This document shows positions 1-6,106 of a stretch of DNA of 18,296 bases, in pieces. The translations under genes were made by a program, and so were the position numbers. Each line of letters begins with the position of its first letter. Position 1 is the first letter of the stretch. The notes beneath the pieces are model-generated. The model did no database searches and was not told the DNA's origin. It was given only the letters and a program-made list of their open reading frames with translations. Source of the stretch: JAJYVT01 sp036796435 (GTDB lineage Bacteria; Actinomycetota; Acidimicrobiia; Acidimicrobiales; RAAP-2). The stretch covers positions 1-18,296 of the forward strand of contig DAIRCY010000047.1 of NCBI GenBank assembly GCA_036796435.1. The letters are read 5' to 3'.

Positions 1-379
1 CGGCCAGCCACTCGTGGCCGCCGACGAAGGTCTGCGATTCACCGATCACGACGCGTGAGATGCCGAACTGGCGGATGAGGCCGCTGCAGTACCAGCAAGG
101 CGACAGCGTGGTCACCATGACGCAGTCCGGATAGTCGCGTCGACGGCCGGCGTTCCGGAACGCGTCCGTCTCGGCGTGGACCGAGGGGTCGCCGTCCTGG
201 ACGCGCCGGTTGTGGCCCCTGCCGAGGAGGGTGCCGTCACGGTGGAAGAGGGCCGCGCCGATGGGGATCCCGCCCTCGGCGAGACCTGCCCGGGCTTCGT
301 CGAGCGCGACGGCCAGGAACCGGCGCGCCGTCTCCTCGGCGATCGGCTCTCTCGCAGCAGTGGTCTCCGTCGCGCTCAC
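1..379 (-). CDS. Cytosine deaminase-like nucleoside deaminase (3' end cut by window edge)
   Basis: Zinc-dependent deaminase of the cytidine/deoxycytidylate deaminase superfamily, probably converting cytosine to uracil (or a related base) in the cytoplasm as part of pyrimidine salvage. The first 126 codons are present. Seen: the HAE motif (H68, E70; zinc ligand and proton shuttle) and PCWYC (C95, C98; the other zinc ligands). After them comes VVIGESQTFVGGHEWL, which from memory resembles the segment following the zinc site in yeast cytosine deaminase Fcy1 better than that of tRNA adenosine deaminases. Start chosen: GTG at 377-379, because the N-terminal helix preceding the domain begins there and no better in-frame start lies upstream. 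A GGGAG stretch abuts the GTG too closely to be a normal ribosome site. The gene diverges from the dehydratase gene across 85 bp. The C-terminus is outside the window, so guanine deaminase or a TadA relative is not fully excluded. Confidence 0.75.
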   Translation of the reverse strand, partial: MSATETTAAREPIAEETARRFLAVALDEARAGLAEGGIPIGAALFHRDGTLLGRGHNRRVQDGDPSVHAETDAFRNAGRRRDYPDCVMVTTLSPCWYCSGLIRQFGISRVVIGESQTFVGGHEWLA

Positions 380-451
380 CTCCCGAGTGTGCCACGACCT
401 GCGTCCCCCGCCCGCCGCCCATCACTCGTCCGAGCCCCGGCGCCGGGGCGG

Positions 452-457
452 TAGACA
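452..457 (+). promoter_or_regulatory. Putative -10 box of a leaderless promoter for the dehydratase gene
   Basis: TAGACA lies 7 nt before the ATG at 465, the spacing expected if transcription begins at the start codon. No Shine-Dalgarno is seen before this ATG. The last base does not fit the TAnnnT pattern. The same GTAGAC string recurs near two other gene starts (1530-1535 and 10252-10257). Confidence 0.4.
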
Positions 458-464
458 TCCCTCC

Positions 465-1466
465 ATGACGAGGGACCCAGCCGCCGCCAACACCCCCGCC
501 CCCGTCACCCCCGACGACGTCCGTGACGCCGCCGCCCGCCTCGAGGCAGTGGCCCACCGCACGCCCGTCGTCCGGTCGCGCACCCTCGACGGGCTCGTCC
601 GGCGGCACGTGTTCCTCAAGTGCGAGAACCTCCAACGCGTCGGCGCCTTCAAGTTCCGTGGCGCCTACAACGCAGCGTCCCGGCTCTCCGCCGACCAGCT
701 GTCGGCGGGGATCGTCACGTACTCGTCCGGCAACCACGCCCAGGCGGTGGCGCTGGCCGCCCGCGAGCTCGGCTCCCGGGCGGTCATCGTGATGCCCGAG
801 GACGCCCCGCGTTCGAAGGCGGACGCCGTCGCGGGCTATGGCGCCGAGATCGTGACCTACGACCGGTACACGGGGGACCGGGTCGCGATCGGAGAGCAGA
901 TTGCGAGAGAGCGCGCGATGGCGCTCGTCCCGCCCTACGAGCACCCTCACGTGATCGCGGGGCAGGGCACCGCGGCGCTCGAGCTCCTGGAGGAGACGGG
1001 CGAGCTGGACGCGCTCGTCGTGCCTGTCGGCGGGGGAGGGCTGATCGCGGGTTGCGCGACCATCGCGGCGGCGATGCACCCGGCCATCGGGGTGGTCGGC
1101 GTGGAACCGGCGGCGGGCGACGACACGAAGCGCTCGCTCGAGGCCGGCGAGCGGGTCAGGGTCCCCGTGCCGCGCACGATCGCCGACGGGCAGGCGGCCG
1201 AGATCCCCGGCGAGCTCACCTTCTCGATCAACCGCCGGCTCGTGCACGGGATCGCACTCGTGCGCGACGACGAGATCGTCGATGCGATGCGGTTCGCGTT
1301 CGATCGGCTGAAGCTCGTCATCGAGCCGAGCGGGGCCACCGGCCTCGCCGCGGTGCTCACCGGCAAGCTCGACGAGGTGGCGCCGGGCGCACAGCGCGTC
1401 GGGGTCGTCATCTCCGGCGGCAACGTCGACACGCGGCGCTTCGCCGAGCTCCTGGCGAAGAGCTGA
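465..1466 (+). CDS. PLP-dependent threonine/serine dehydratase (threonine ammonia-lyase, short form)
   Basis: Fold-type II PLP enzyme deaminating L-threonine to 2-oxobutyrate or L-serine to pyruvate. Seen in the 333-residue product: the PLP Schiff-base lysine K63 in GAFKFRGA, the substrate loop SSGNHAQ (87-93), the phosphate-binding loop VGGGGLIAG (188-196), the late motif IEPSGATGLAAV (287-298), and SGGN (317-320) near the pyridine nitrogen. The protein ends after the catalytic domain and lacks the C-terminal ACT regulatory domain of biosynthetic IlvA. It therefore fits the short catabolic/serine-racemase-like group and would not be expected to show isoleucine feedback through ACT. The reading frame is open further upstream, but the ATG at 465 is preferred: it follows a -10-like box, and the upstream translation is low-complexity shadow of the deaminase gene. 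Serine racemase or hydroxyectoine-type EutB activity cannot be excluded. Confidence 0.88.
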   Translation: MTRDPAAANTPAPVTPDDVRDAAARLEAVAHRTPVVRSRTLDGLVRRHVFLKCENLQRVGAFKFRGAYNAASRLSADQLSAGIVTYSSGNHAQAVALAARELGSRAVIVMPEDAPRSKADAVAGYGAEIVTYDRYTGDRVAIGEQIARERAMALVPPYEHPHVIAGQGTAALELLEETGELDALVVPVGGGGLIAGCATIAAAMHPAIGVVGVEPAAGDDTKRSLEAGERVRVPVPRTIADGQAAEIPGELTFSINRRLVHGIALVRDDEIVDAMRFAFDRLKLVIEPSGATGLAAVLTGKLDEVAPGAQRVGVVISGGNVDTRRFAELLAKS

Positions 1467-1564
1467 ATCCGGGGGCTGCGCCGGCGCACCGCGGGTCGGC
1501 GCGGCAGCATCCGGGATGCCGGCAGGACAGTAGACCGCGGGTCACCGCCCTCCGTTGTGGGCAT

Positions 1565-2215
1565 TTGCGGCGGCGGCTCGCTGTCCGCGACCCTCGCGCC
1601 ATCACCGAGCGCACCTACCGGACCACCGTCGGCTCCCAGACGGTCGAGCTGCCGCTCGTGCAGGTGGCGCCCGACGTCACGATCGCCCTTTTGATCTGCG
1701 TCGACCACGGGGTCGCATTCTCCGAGCGCGCGGGCAGGGAGCTCGCGGACCGGCTCCGCGACGCCCGCCCCGAGGTGGTGGTGTCGGTCGCCACGATGGG
1801 GATTCCGCTCGCGATCGAGGTGACCCGGGCGCTCGAGCTCGACGACTACGTGATCCTCCACAAGACGCCGAAGATCCACCTCGGCGATTCGTGGGCGGAG
1901 CCCGTCCGCTCCATCACGACGGGTGCAGATCAGACCCTCAGGCTCGACCCGGCGCGCATCCACGCGGTCAAGGGCCGCAGGGTCGCCGTCGTCGACGACG
2001 TGGTGTCGACGGGTGCGTCACTGCGCGCCGCGCTGAACCTCCTGCGTCGCGCCGGCGCCGAGCCGGTCGTCGTCGGCGCGTTCCTCACCGAAGGGGAGCA
2101 GTGGCGACGGGCACTCGGTGAGGACGCCGAGATGGTGAAGGCGCTCGGCGCGATCCCGCTCTTCCGCACCCAGCAGGATGGCACCCTGGTCGAGGACTGG
2201 CTCGGCGACGCCTGA
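1565..2215 (+). CDS. Purine-type phosphoribosyltransferase, start codon uncertain
   Basis: Type I phosphoribosyltransferase, expected to join a purine base (adenine or hypoxanthine/xanthine) to PRPP in cytoplasmic salvage. The PRPP loop is clear: VAVVDDVVSTGASL, with the acidic pair at about 144-145 and the following STGAS. A hydrophobic strand VVVSVATMGIPLAIEVTRAL forms the earlier part of the fold, and YVILHKTPKIHL resembles the flexible loop of adenine PRTases. The start is odd. No ATG or GTG lies in frame near the expected N-terminus; the nearest conventional candidate is TTG at 1565 (216 residues). The homologous-looking start, before TERTYRTTVGSQ, falls on ATC at 1601. TAGACC at 1531-1536 could be a -10 box. 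The neighbouring deaminase also suggests base salvage, but there is no operon link to it. Exact base specificity cannot be read from the sequence. Confidence 0.75.
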   Translation: MRRRLAVRDPRAITERTYRTTVGSQTVELPLVQVAPDVTIALLICVDHGVAFSERAGRELADRLRDARPEVVVSVATMGIPLAIEVTRALELDDYVILHKTPKIHLGDSWAEPVRSITTGADQTLRLDPARIHAVKGRRVAVVDDVVSTGASLRAALNLLRRAGAEPVVVGAFLTEGEQWRRALGEDAEMVKALGAIPLFRTQQDGTLVEDWLGDA

Positions 2216-2310
2216 GGCAGCCGTGCCACGCGCCGGACACGTTGGTGGTCCGGACTGGTGCGTGGGACCATTCGGCGGTGGGCGGTGCGAACGGAGGCGA
2301 GCGACCCGGC

Positions 2311-3360
2311 GTGGCGCGCCACGCATTGCGCGACGTCGGTCGTCTGGCGGCACGCGTCCGCCGGGTGGGATATCGCCGGGGGAGCGAGGAGCTCCGACGT
2401 GCCGCGACCGCAGCGGTCGCCGCGGCCCGACACAGTCTGCGGGAGCCCCGTGAAGATCCCGCGCAGCCCGCGGACCAGCCGCAGCCCGAGCAACACGTGG
2501 AGATCGCCGTCCCGGCGGGCGCCGCGCGCTTTGTCACCGAGGTGCCGCCCGGCCACTTCTACTCTCCCGTCCCCGACTTTGACGACGTGTCGAGGCGCGC
2601 GGCGGCGATCTTCTCGCCGACACGGCCCCTGCCCGGCATCGACCTGCGCGAGCAGGAGCAGCTCGCCCTCTTCCGCTCCCTGGCCGCTCTCGCTCGGGAG
2701 GCGCCGCTCGAGGAGGTTCCGGGCGGGACCACCCGTTACGGCGTGGACAACCCGAACTACGGCATCGGCGACGCCTCGATGCTCCAGGCGATGCTGCGCC
2801 GTCTCCGCCCCCGGCGGTACCTCGAAGTCGGCAGCGGCTACACGACCGCGCTGGCGCTCGACGTGAGCGAGCGGTTCCTCGGCGCCGAGCTCTCCGTCAC
2901 GGCGATCGAGCCCTACCCCGACCTGTTGCGGGCCGTCATCCGCCCCGGCGACGAGGTGGAGGTGCTGGCACAGGGGGTCCAGGAGGTGTCCATCGAGCGG
3001 TTCGCCGCGCTCGAGGCGAACGACGTGCTGTTCATCGACTGCTCGCACGTGGCGAAGGTGGGCAGCGATGCGGTGTACCTCTACACCCAGGTGCTCCCGG
3101 TCCTCGCCGAGGGCGTCGTGGTCCACGTGCACGACATCTTCTGGCCGTTCGAGTATCTGAAGCACTGGGTCGAGGGCGGAAGGGCATGGAACGAGGCATA
3201 TCTGCTGCACGCCTTCCTGCTCTTCAACGACGCGTTCGAGATCCTCCTTTGGAACCACCTCCTCGCGACGCGCCACCGCGACGTCGTCGAAGCAGAGCTC
3301 CCCGCGATGCTGGAGAATCCCGGCGGCGCGATCTGGCTGCGCCGCGCTCCGCGCACGTGA
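2311..3360 (+). CDS. Class I SAM-dependent methyltransferase, substrate unknown
   Basis: Rossmann-fold methyltransferase of the Methyltransf_24 type. Seen, numbered from the GTG at 2311 (349 residues): the SAM-binding glycine motif LEVGSGYTT (171-179), a following acidic strand VTAIEPYPDLL, the core strand VLFIDCSH with D243, and VHVHDIFWP (271-279). This HD pair in a late strand occurs in family members annotated near sugar-modifying or surface-glycan genes. About 60 N-terminal residues are rich in Arg, Ala and Gln and fit no domain. Start uncertain: TTG 2242, GTG 2245, GTG 2278 and GTG 2311 are all in frame. I chose 2311 because a GGAGG lies upstream (2292-2296, long spacing) and the sequence before it is weakly protein-like. 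The gene stands alone between the phosphoribosyltransferase and the sigma-factor locus. The methyl acceptor cannot be predicted. Confidence 0.78.
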   Translation: MARHALRDVGRLAARVRRVGYRRGSEELRRAATAAVAAARHSLREPREDPAQPADQPQPEQHVEIAVPAGAARFVTEVPPGHFYSPVPDFDDVSRRAAAIFSPTRPLPGIDLREQEQLALFRSLAALAREAPLEEVPGGTTRYGVDNPNYGIGDASMLQAMLRRLRPRRYLEVGSGYTTALALDVSERFLGAELSVTAIEPYPDLLRAVIRPGDEVEVLAQGVQEVSIERFAALEANDVLFIDCSHVAKVGSDAVYLYTQVLPVLAEGVVVHVHDIFWPFEYLKHWVEGGRAWNEAYLLHAFLLFNDAFEILLWNHLLATRHRDVVEAELPAMLENPGGAIWLRRAPRT

Positions 3361-3470
3361 GGCCGCGGCTGCGTGCGCCGGGCTGAGTAACATCGTCGCA
3401 CTCCACGAATTGGCAGACCCATCGCACGTCCAGGGGCAGCGCCGTCGGACCCCAGGACTGCCCGGGCCAC

Positions 3471-3478
3471 AAAGGAGG
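3471..3478 (+). promoter_or_regulatory. Strong Shine-Dalgarno before a leader ORF
   Basis: AAAGGAGG is the best ribosome-binding site seen in the window. It sits about 65 nt before the sigma-factor start, too far to serve it directly, but only 3 nt before the GTG at 3482 that opens the 21-codon leader ORF. The tight spacing is a weakness; the in-frame GTG at 3503 is an alternative. Confidence 0.55.
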
Positions 3479-3481
3479 GGT

Positions 3482-3547
3482 GTGCGGCTCGGAGTCGAGC
3501 AGGTGCAGGGGACCCTTGGTGGCGCCGTCCCGCCACGGCTGTCGTGA
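3482..3547 (+). CDS. Putative 21-codon leader ORF translationally coupled to the ECF sigma gene
   Basis: GTG at 3482 opens a 21-codon frame ending in TGA at 3545-3547, preceded by AAAGGAGG. Its stop overlaps the GTG start of the sigma factor (GTGA at 3544-3547). The sigma-factor GTG has no ribosome site of its own, so ribosomes finishing this ORF could restart there. The peptide is unremarkable: it contains VEQVQG and PPRLS and no cysteine or run of one amino acid, so attenuation by a specific aminoacyl-tRNA is not suggested. It may work only as a translational coupler. Alternatively it is a chance frame and the sigma factor starts elsewhere, although no other in-frame start was found nearby. 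Confidence 0.4.
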   Translation: MRLGVEQVQGTLGGAVPPRLS

Positions 3548-4098
3548 GCACGGACGACCTCGACATCGCGCTCGCCGATGCGCGTCGCGGCGACGAGTGG
3601 GCAATGGCCCGGCTCTTCCAAGCGATCCAACCGCCACTGCTGCGTTACTTGCGCCACCACGCGCCCGACGCCGCAGAGGACCTCGCGGCCGAGTGCTGGC
3701 TGGCTGCTGCCAAAGTGCTCGCCACCTTCGAAGGTGACGCAGAGGACCTGCGAGCATGGCTCTTCGGGGTGGCTCGCAACCAGGTCGCCAACCATCACCG
3801 GACTCGCGGGCGCCGCCTCCGTCTCCTCGGGTCGGAAGAGCCCTTGGCCCCTGCCCTTTCCCTGGACCCCGCCGAGACGGTCGTCGAGAACCTGTCGGCT
3901 CAGGACGCCGTCGCGGCCCTGGTGCGTGCTCTCCCCTCCGATCAGGCCGAAGTTGTCCTGCTACGGGTCGTGGCGGGGCTCAGCGTCGAGCAGGTGGCGA
4001 ACATCCTCGAGAGGTCCGCCGGGTCGGTGCGTGTGGCTCAGCACCGGGCTCTCCGACGCCTTGCCGAGATCTGGGGGAAGAAAGCTGTAACGCGATGA
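3544..4098 (+). CDS. ECF-type RNA polymerase sigma factor
   Basis: Sigma-70 family factor of the extracytoplasmic-function type, directing RNA polymerase to a stress- or signal-specific regulon. The 184-residue product shows region 2 at about 20-88 (core binding and -10 recognition; LRAWLFGVARNQVANHHR is the 2.3/2.4 end), a linker rich in Ser/Pro/Glu, and region 4 at about 122-175. The helix-turn-helix in region 4 begins LSVEQVANILERSAGSVR. Region 3 is absent, as usual for ECF factors. GTG 3544 is the only in-frame start near region 2 and overlaps the stop of the upstream leader ORF. Its own stop TGA overlaps the ATG of the next gene (ATGA at 4095-4098), a layout typical of a sigma factor with its anti-sigma partner. 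The target regulon is not evident; I could not identify a matching ECF promoter in the window. Confidence 0.9.
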   Translation: MSTDDLDIALADARRGDEWAMARLFQAIQPPLLRYLRHHAPDAAEDLAAECWLAAAKVLATFEGDAEDLRAWLFGVARNQVANHHRTRGRRLRLLGSEEPLAPALSLDPAETVVENLSAQDAVAALVRALPSDQAEVVLLRVVAGLSVEQVANILERSAGSVRVAQHRALRRLAEIWGKKAVTR

Positions 4099-5102
4099 GG
4101 TTCTCGGACCATGGAGAGGGTGAGATGCGCGAGCTGCCCTTCGACACACATGGGATCGACTCGTTCTTGGACGGGAGGATCGTCGCCGACGACGCCCCTC
4201 CCGGGTTCCAGGACGTGGCCCGTCTGATCCACGCCGCCAAGGCGCCGGCGGATGCCGGCGAACTGGCGGGACAAGGACAGGTCGTCGCCGTCCTGGCGGC
4301 CTACCAGGCGCCGGCGACGATCGGCGTCACGGTNNNNNNNNNNGCAGCTGTCGAGGGGCATGCGAGCGTCTCGGGTTCCATCCATGAGAGGAGACGACGA
4401 CCCATGCTGACCAAGCTGCTCTCGGCCAAGGCGGCCGCACTCGCCGCCGCGGTGGTGCTCGGTGGCGGCGCCGCCGCAGCCGCGACCGGATCGTTGCCGG
4501 CGTCGTTGCAGTCCACCGTCTCCCACGGACTGTCCCACCTCGGGATCTCGGTCCCCGCTCCTGCCCATTCGACCGGCCAGCCAGGGCTCACCGCGTCGGA
4601 CAGCACCGACAGCGGCACAGCGGGGGGCACAGGTTCGACCCACACAAAGCCCACCACCCCGCCGACCCAGGCGGTTGGGCCCACAGCCAGCGGCCCGGCT
4701 CTCTACGGGCTGTGCACCGCCTATGCCGCCTCGAGCGGCTCCCAGGCAGCCAGCCACTCGGTCGCGGACCGGAACCTGTCGGCAGCCGCGACGGCCAAGG
4801 GTGAGACCGTCGCCCAGTACTGCACAGGCGTGAAGCCGCCGTCGACAAAGTCGAGCACAAGCACAACAGGTCCCACCTTGCAGCCGTCGACGACACCGTC
4901 GACGACACCCGGTCCCCCCTCGGGCTCGCCGACGGCGACTGGCAGCAGCCACGCCAACGCAAACAGCCACGTCCCCGCGACACCCGGTCCCCCCTCGGGC
5001 ACAACGACGGCGACTGGCAGCAGCCACGCCAACGCAAACAGCCACGTCCCCGCGACACCCGGTCCCCCCTCCGGCGCCCCCGCCGGCCGTCCGGCCTCGT
5101 AG
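4095..5102 (+). CDS. Putative transmembrane anti-sigma/sensor protein with outer Cys pair and Pro-Thr-Ser repeats (crosses assembly gap)
   Basis: Read through the 10-N gap this is 335 residues. N-terminal cytoplasmic part (1-79): FLDGRIVADDAPPGFQDVARLIHAA fills the place of a small anti-sigma domain, but no HxxxCxxC zinc motif is seen. After the gap comes a basic stretch (HERRRRP, 97-103), then a hydrophobic Ala/Val segment (about 111-130) that reads as a single TM helix. The outer part holds C207 (LYGLCTAYA) and C243 (VAQYC), possibly a disulfide, and then a Thr/Ser/Pro tail with a 25-residue repeat. The ATGA overlap with the sigma gene supports a regulator pair. Start 4095 is used; ATG 4125, with GAGAGGG upstream, is a good alternative. 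ATG 4404 (GAGAGGAG at 4386-4393) could instead begin a separate secreted protein if the gap hides a stop or is out of frame. Family not recognised with certainty. Confidence 0.6.
   Translation: MRFSDHGEGEMRELPFDTHGIDSFLDGRIVADDAPPGFQDVARLIHAAKAPADAGELAGQGQVVAVLAAYQAPATIGVTXXXXAAVEGHASVSGSIHERRRRPMLTKLLSAKAAALAAAVVLGGGAAAAATGSLPASLQSTVSHGLSHLGISVPAPAHSTGQPGLTASDSTDSGTAGGTGSTHTKPTTPPTQAVGPTASGPALYGLCTAYAASSGSQAASHSVADRNLSAAATAKGETVAQYCTGVKPPSTKSSTSTTGPTLQPSTTPSTTPGPPSGSPTATGSSHANANSHVPATPGPPSGTTTATGSSHANANSHVPATPGPPSGAPAGRPAS
4334..4343. other. Assembly gap (10 N)
   Basis: A run of ten N inside the putative anti-sigma gene. Ten N is a common scaffolding placeholder, so the true length, and whether the flanking frames join, is unknown. 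All three forward frames after the gap stay open for at least 40 nt; the one joining the upstream frame also runs into the TM segment. Confidence 0.98.
4903..5072 (+). repeat. 75-bp tandem repeat, about 2.3 copies
   Basis: Units begin at 4903, 4978 and 5053, exactly 75 bp apart, and the third is partial. The first two copies differ only at a few bases around 4926-4930. Each unit encodes 25 residues beginning TPGPPSG and containing SSHANANSHVPA. The frame is preserved, so the protein gains or loses whole units. The near identity indicates recent duplication. Confidence 0.9.
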
Positions 5103-5125
5103 GCCGGCGTCAGCTGCCGGTTCAG

Positions 5126-5142
5126 GTCCCTATTCCAGGGAC
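5126..5142. terminator. Small hairpin after the anti-sigma gene
   Basis: GTCCCT-ATTCC-AGGGAC: a 6-bp perfect stem with a 5-nt loop, 24 nt after the stop codon. It precedes the larger hairpin at 5153-5200. No T-tract, so it would be an unconventional terminator; a role only together with the larger hairpin is possible. Confidence 0.3.
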
Positions 5143-5152
5143 GAACCAGCGT

Positions 5153-5200
5153 GGCGTGCGCAAGCTCCGCCAGGGCGAGTTTGCGGAGCTTGCGCACGCC
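5153..5200. terminator. 18-bp perfect inverted repeat, probable bidirectional terminator
   Basis: The arm GGCGTGCGCAAGCTCCGC (5153-5170) is exactly complementary to 5183-5200, with a 12-nt loop. It lies between the ends of two converging genes, the membrane anti-sigma gene (plus) and the siroheme-synthase gene (minus). A terminator for both strands is therefore the simplest role. There is no poly-T on either side, as is common in high-GC actinobacteria. Confidence 0.6.
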
Positions 5201-5237
5201 CTATCCCATAGACAGCGCCAGTCAGATGCGCCTGCAC

Positions 5238-5909
5238 TCAAGGCAGCACGCCCGGCGACTCGACCGCGTCGCCGATCGCGGCCGCAGCTTCTGTCAGCCT
5301 GCCCGCGGCCACGAGCGCAGTGACCGGTCCCTCGAGGATCGCCCGCCAGTCCACAGACTCGGTCGCGCGACCCTCCTCTTGGAGTCTCTGCCTGGCCTCG
5401 CCGAGGAGCATGGCGAGTTGCCCGATGTGGTCGCCCGCGGATTCGGCAAGCCGTGTCCGAAGCCAACTGGCGAGTGCCGGACTCCTGCCGTCCGTCGACA
5501 CAGAAACCGTGACCGGCCCGCACCGCCAAATGGCCGGGAGCACCATCGAGCAGTGGGCCGGGTCATCGGCGCTGTTCGCCCACACCCCTGCCGCTGCGGC
5601 GTCCTCGCAGACTGCCGCGTTGACGTCAGGGTCGCGCGTTGCGACAACCACCAGTTGGTAGCCGGCCACTTCCCCTCGCTCGTAGGGGCGTAGCTGGACG
5701 TCGAGGGAGTGCCCGTCGGTCGCTTGTGCTTCCGCCGTGGCGAGAAGAAGTAGGTCTTCGGACACGTCCGGTGCCACGACGGTCACCGCGGCGCCGCACT
5801 CCAGGAGCGAGCGAACCTTCCTGGTCGCCACCGTCCCGCCTCCGACGACGAGGCAGCGGCGTCCCGCGACCACCAGTCCGACCAGGTAGAGGGGCCCGCC
5901 GAGTGGCAT
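5238..5909 (-). CDS. Siroheme synthase N-domain protein (precorrin-2 dehydrogenase, CysG-N/SirC/Met8 type)
   Basis: NAD-dependent oxidation of precorrin-2 to sirohydrochlorin in the cytoplasm, the second step from uroporphyrinogen III to siroheme. The 223-residue product shows the CysG N-domain layout: an opening PLYLVGLVVAGRRCLVVGGGTVATRK split as strand and NAD loop (GGGTVATRK, 23-31), ATRDPDVN (90-97), ANSADDP (111-117; one of these aspartates matches the catalytic region), and STDGRSPALA (138-147) ahead of the dimerisation part. Some relatives also insert iron (Met8, CysG); whether this one does cannot be told, and no separate ferrochelatase gene is in the window. Start 5909 gives the usual beginning just before the NAD loop; an upstream ATG at 6035 would add 42 atypical residues. 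It diverges from the reductase operon that needs its product. Confidence 0.88.
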   Translation of the reverse strand: MPLGGPLYLVGLVVAGRRCLVVGGGTVATRKVRSLLECGAAVTVVAPDVSEDLLLLATAEAQATDGHSLDVQLRPYERGEVAGYQLVVVATRDPDVNAAVCEDAAAAGVWANSADDPAHCSMVLPAIWRCGPVTVSVSTDGRSPALASWLRTRLAESAGDHIGQLAMLLGEARQRLQEEGRATESVDWRAILEGPVTALVAAGRLTEAAAAIGDAVESPGVLP

Positions 5910-6019
5910 CGAGCTCAGCGCCGCCGACCAGGCGGTCGCAGTGCCGCTGGTTTCGACGGAACATTCACACGCGCTCCTGGCAGTCGGAGGCAGCCTCAAT
6001 CGAGGTCCGGCCGTATTCC

Positions 6020-6034
6020 TGACCATTTTAGTCA
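6020..6034. promoter_or_regulatory. Palindromic candidate operator between divergent siroheme and reductase genes
   Basis: TGACCATTTTAGTCA is an imperfect palindrome with TGAC/GTCA ends. It sits in an AT-rich island of otherwise GC-rich sequence, 2 nt upstream of the TATTGT -10 candidate. Its inner TAAAAT, read on the minus strand, could serve as the -10 of the divergent siroheme gene. A single regulator bound here could control both directions. I do not assign a regulator family. Confidence 0.45.
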
Positions 6035-6036
6035 TG

Positions 6037-6042
6037 TATTGT
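6037..6042 (+). promoter_or_regulatory. Candidate -10 box of the reductase operon
   Basis: TATTGT fits the TAnnnT pattern and would place transcription start near 6049, giving about 28 nt of leader before the GTG at 6077. No good -35 is visible; the palindrome occupies that place. Confidence 0.4.
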
Positions 6043-6076
6043 GGGCGACACTCGAACTGTCCGAGGAGGACCCCTG

Positions 6077-6106
6077 GTGACCGTCGATTCCGACTTCGAC
6101 ACCTGA
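6077..6106 (+). CDS. Putative 9-codon leader ORF coupled to the reductase gene
   Basis: GTG at 6077, seven nt after the strong ribosome site GAGGAGG (6063-6069), opens a nine-codon frame (VTVDSDFDT) ending in TGA at 6104-6106. This stop shares its last base with the ATG of the reductase gene (TGATG). The reductase ATG has no ribosome site of its own, so coupled restart is likely. Sulfur-assimilation genes of mycobacteria are known to carry cysteine-rich upstream ORFs that attenuate expression; this one has no cysteine codon but three aspartates. The alternative is that GTG 6077 is the true N-terminus of the reductase and a base error has broken the frame. Confidence 0.5.
   Translation: MTVDSDFDT

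Noticed and set aside
3361..3470. Possible autoregulated ECF promoter (AGTAAC at 3386-3391 before the sigma operon)
   Set aside because: No matching CGTC/CGTT-type -10 at 16-17 nt spacing.
1930..3798. A 622-codon minus-strand open frame across the methyltransferase
   Set aside because: Shadow frame; the plus strand carries PRPP, SAM-binding and sigma-factor motifs over the same bases.
6034..6105. In-frame ATG 6034 as a longer start of the reductase
   Set aside because: It would overlap the -10 candidate, has no ribosome site, and adds a basic, non-conserved-looking segment; ATG 6106 coupled to the leader ORF fits better.
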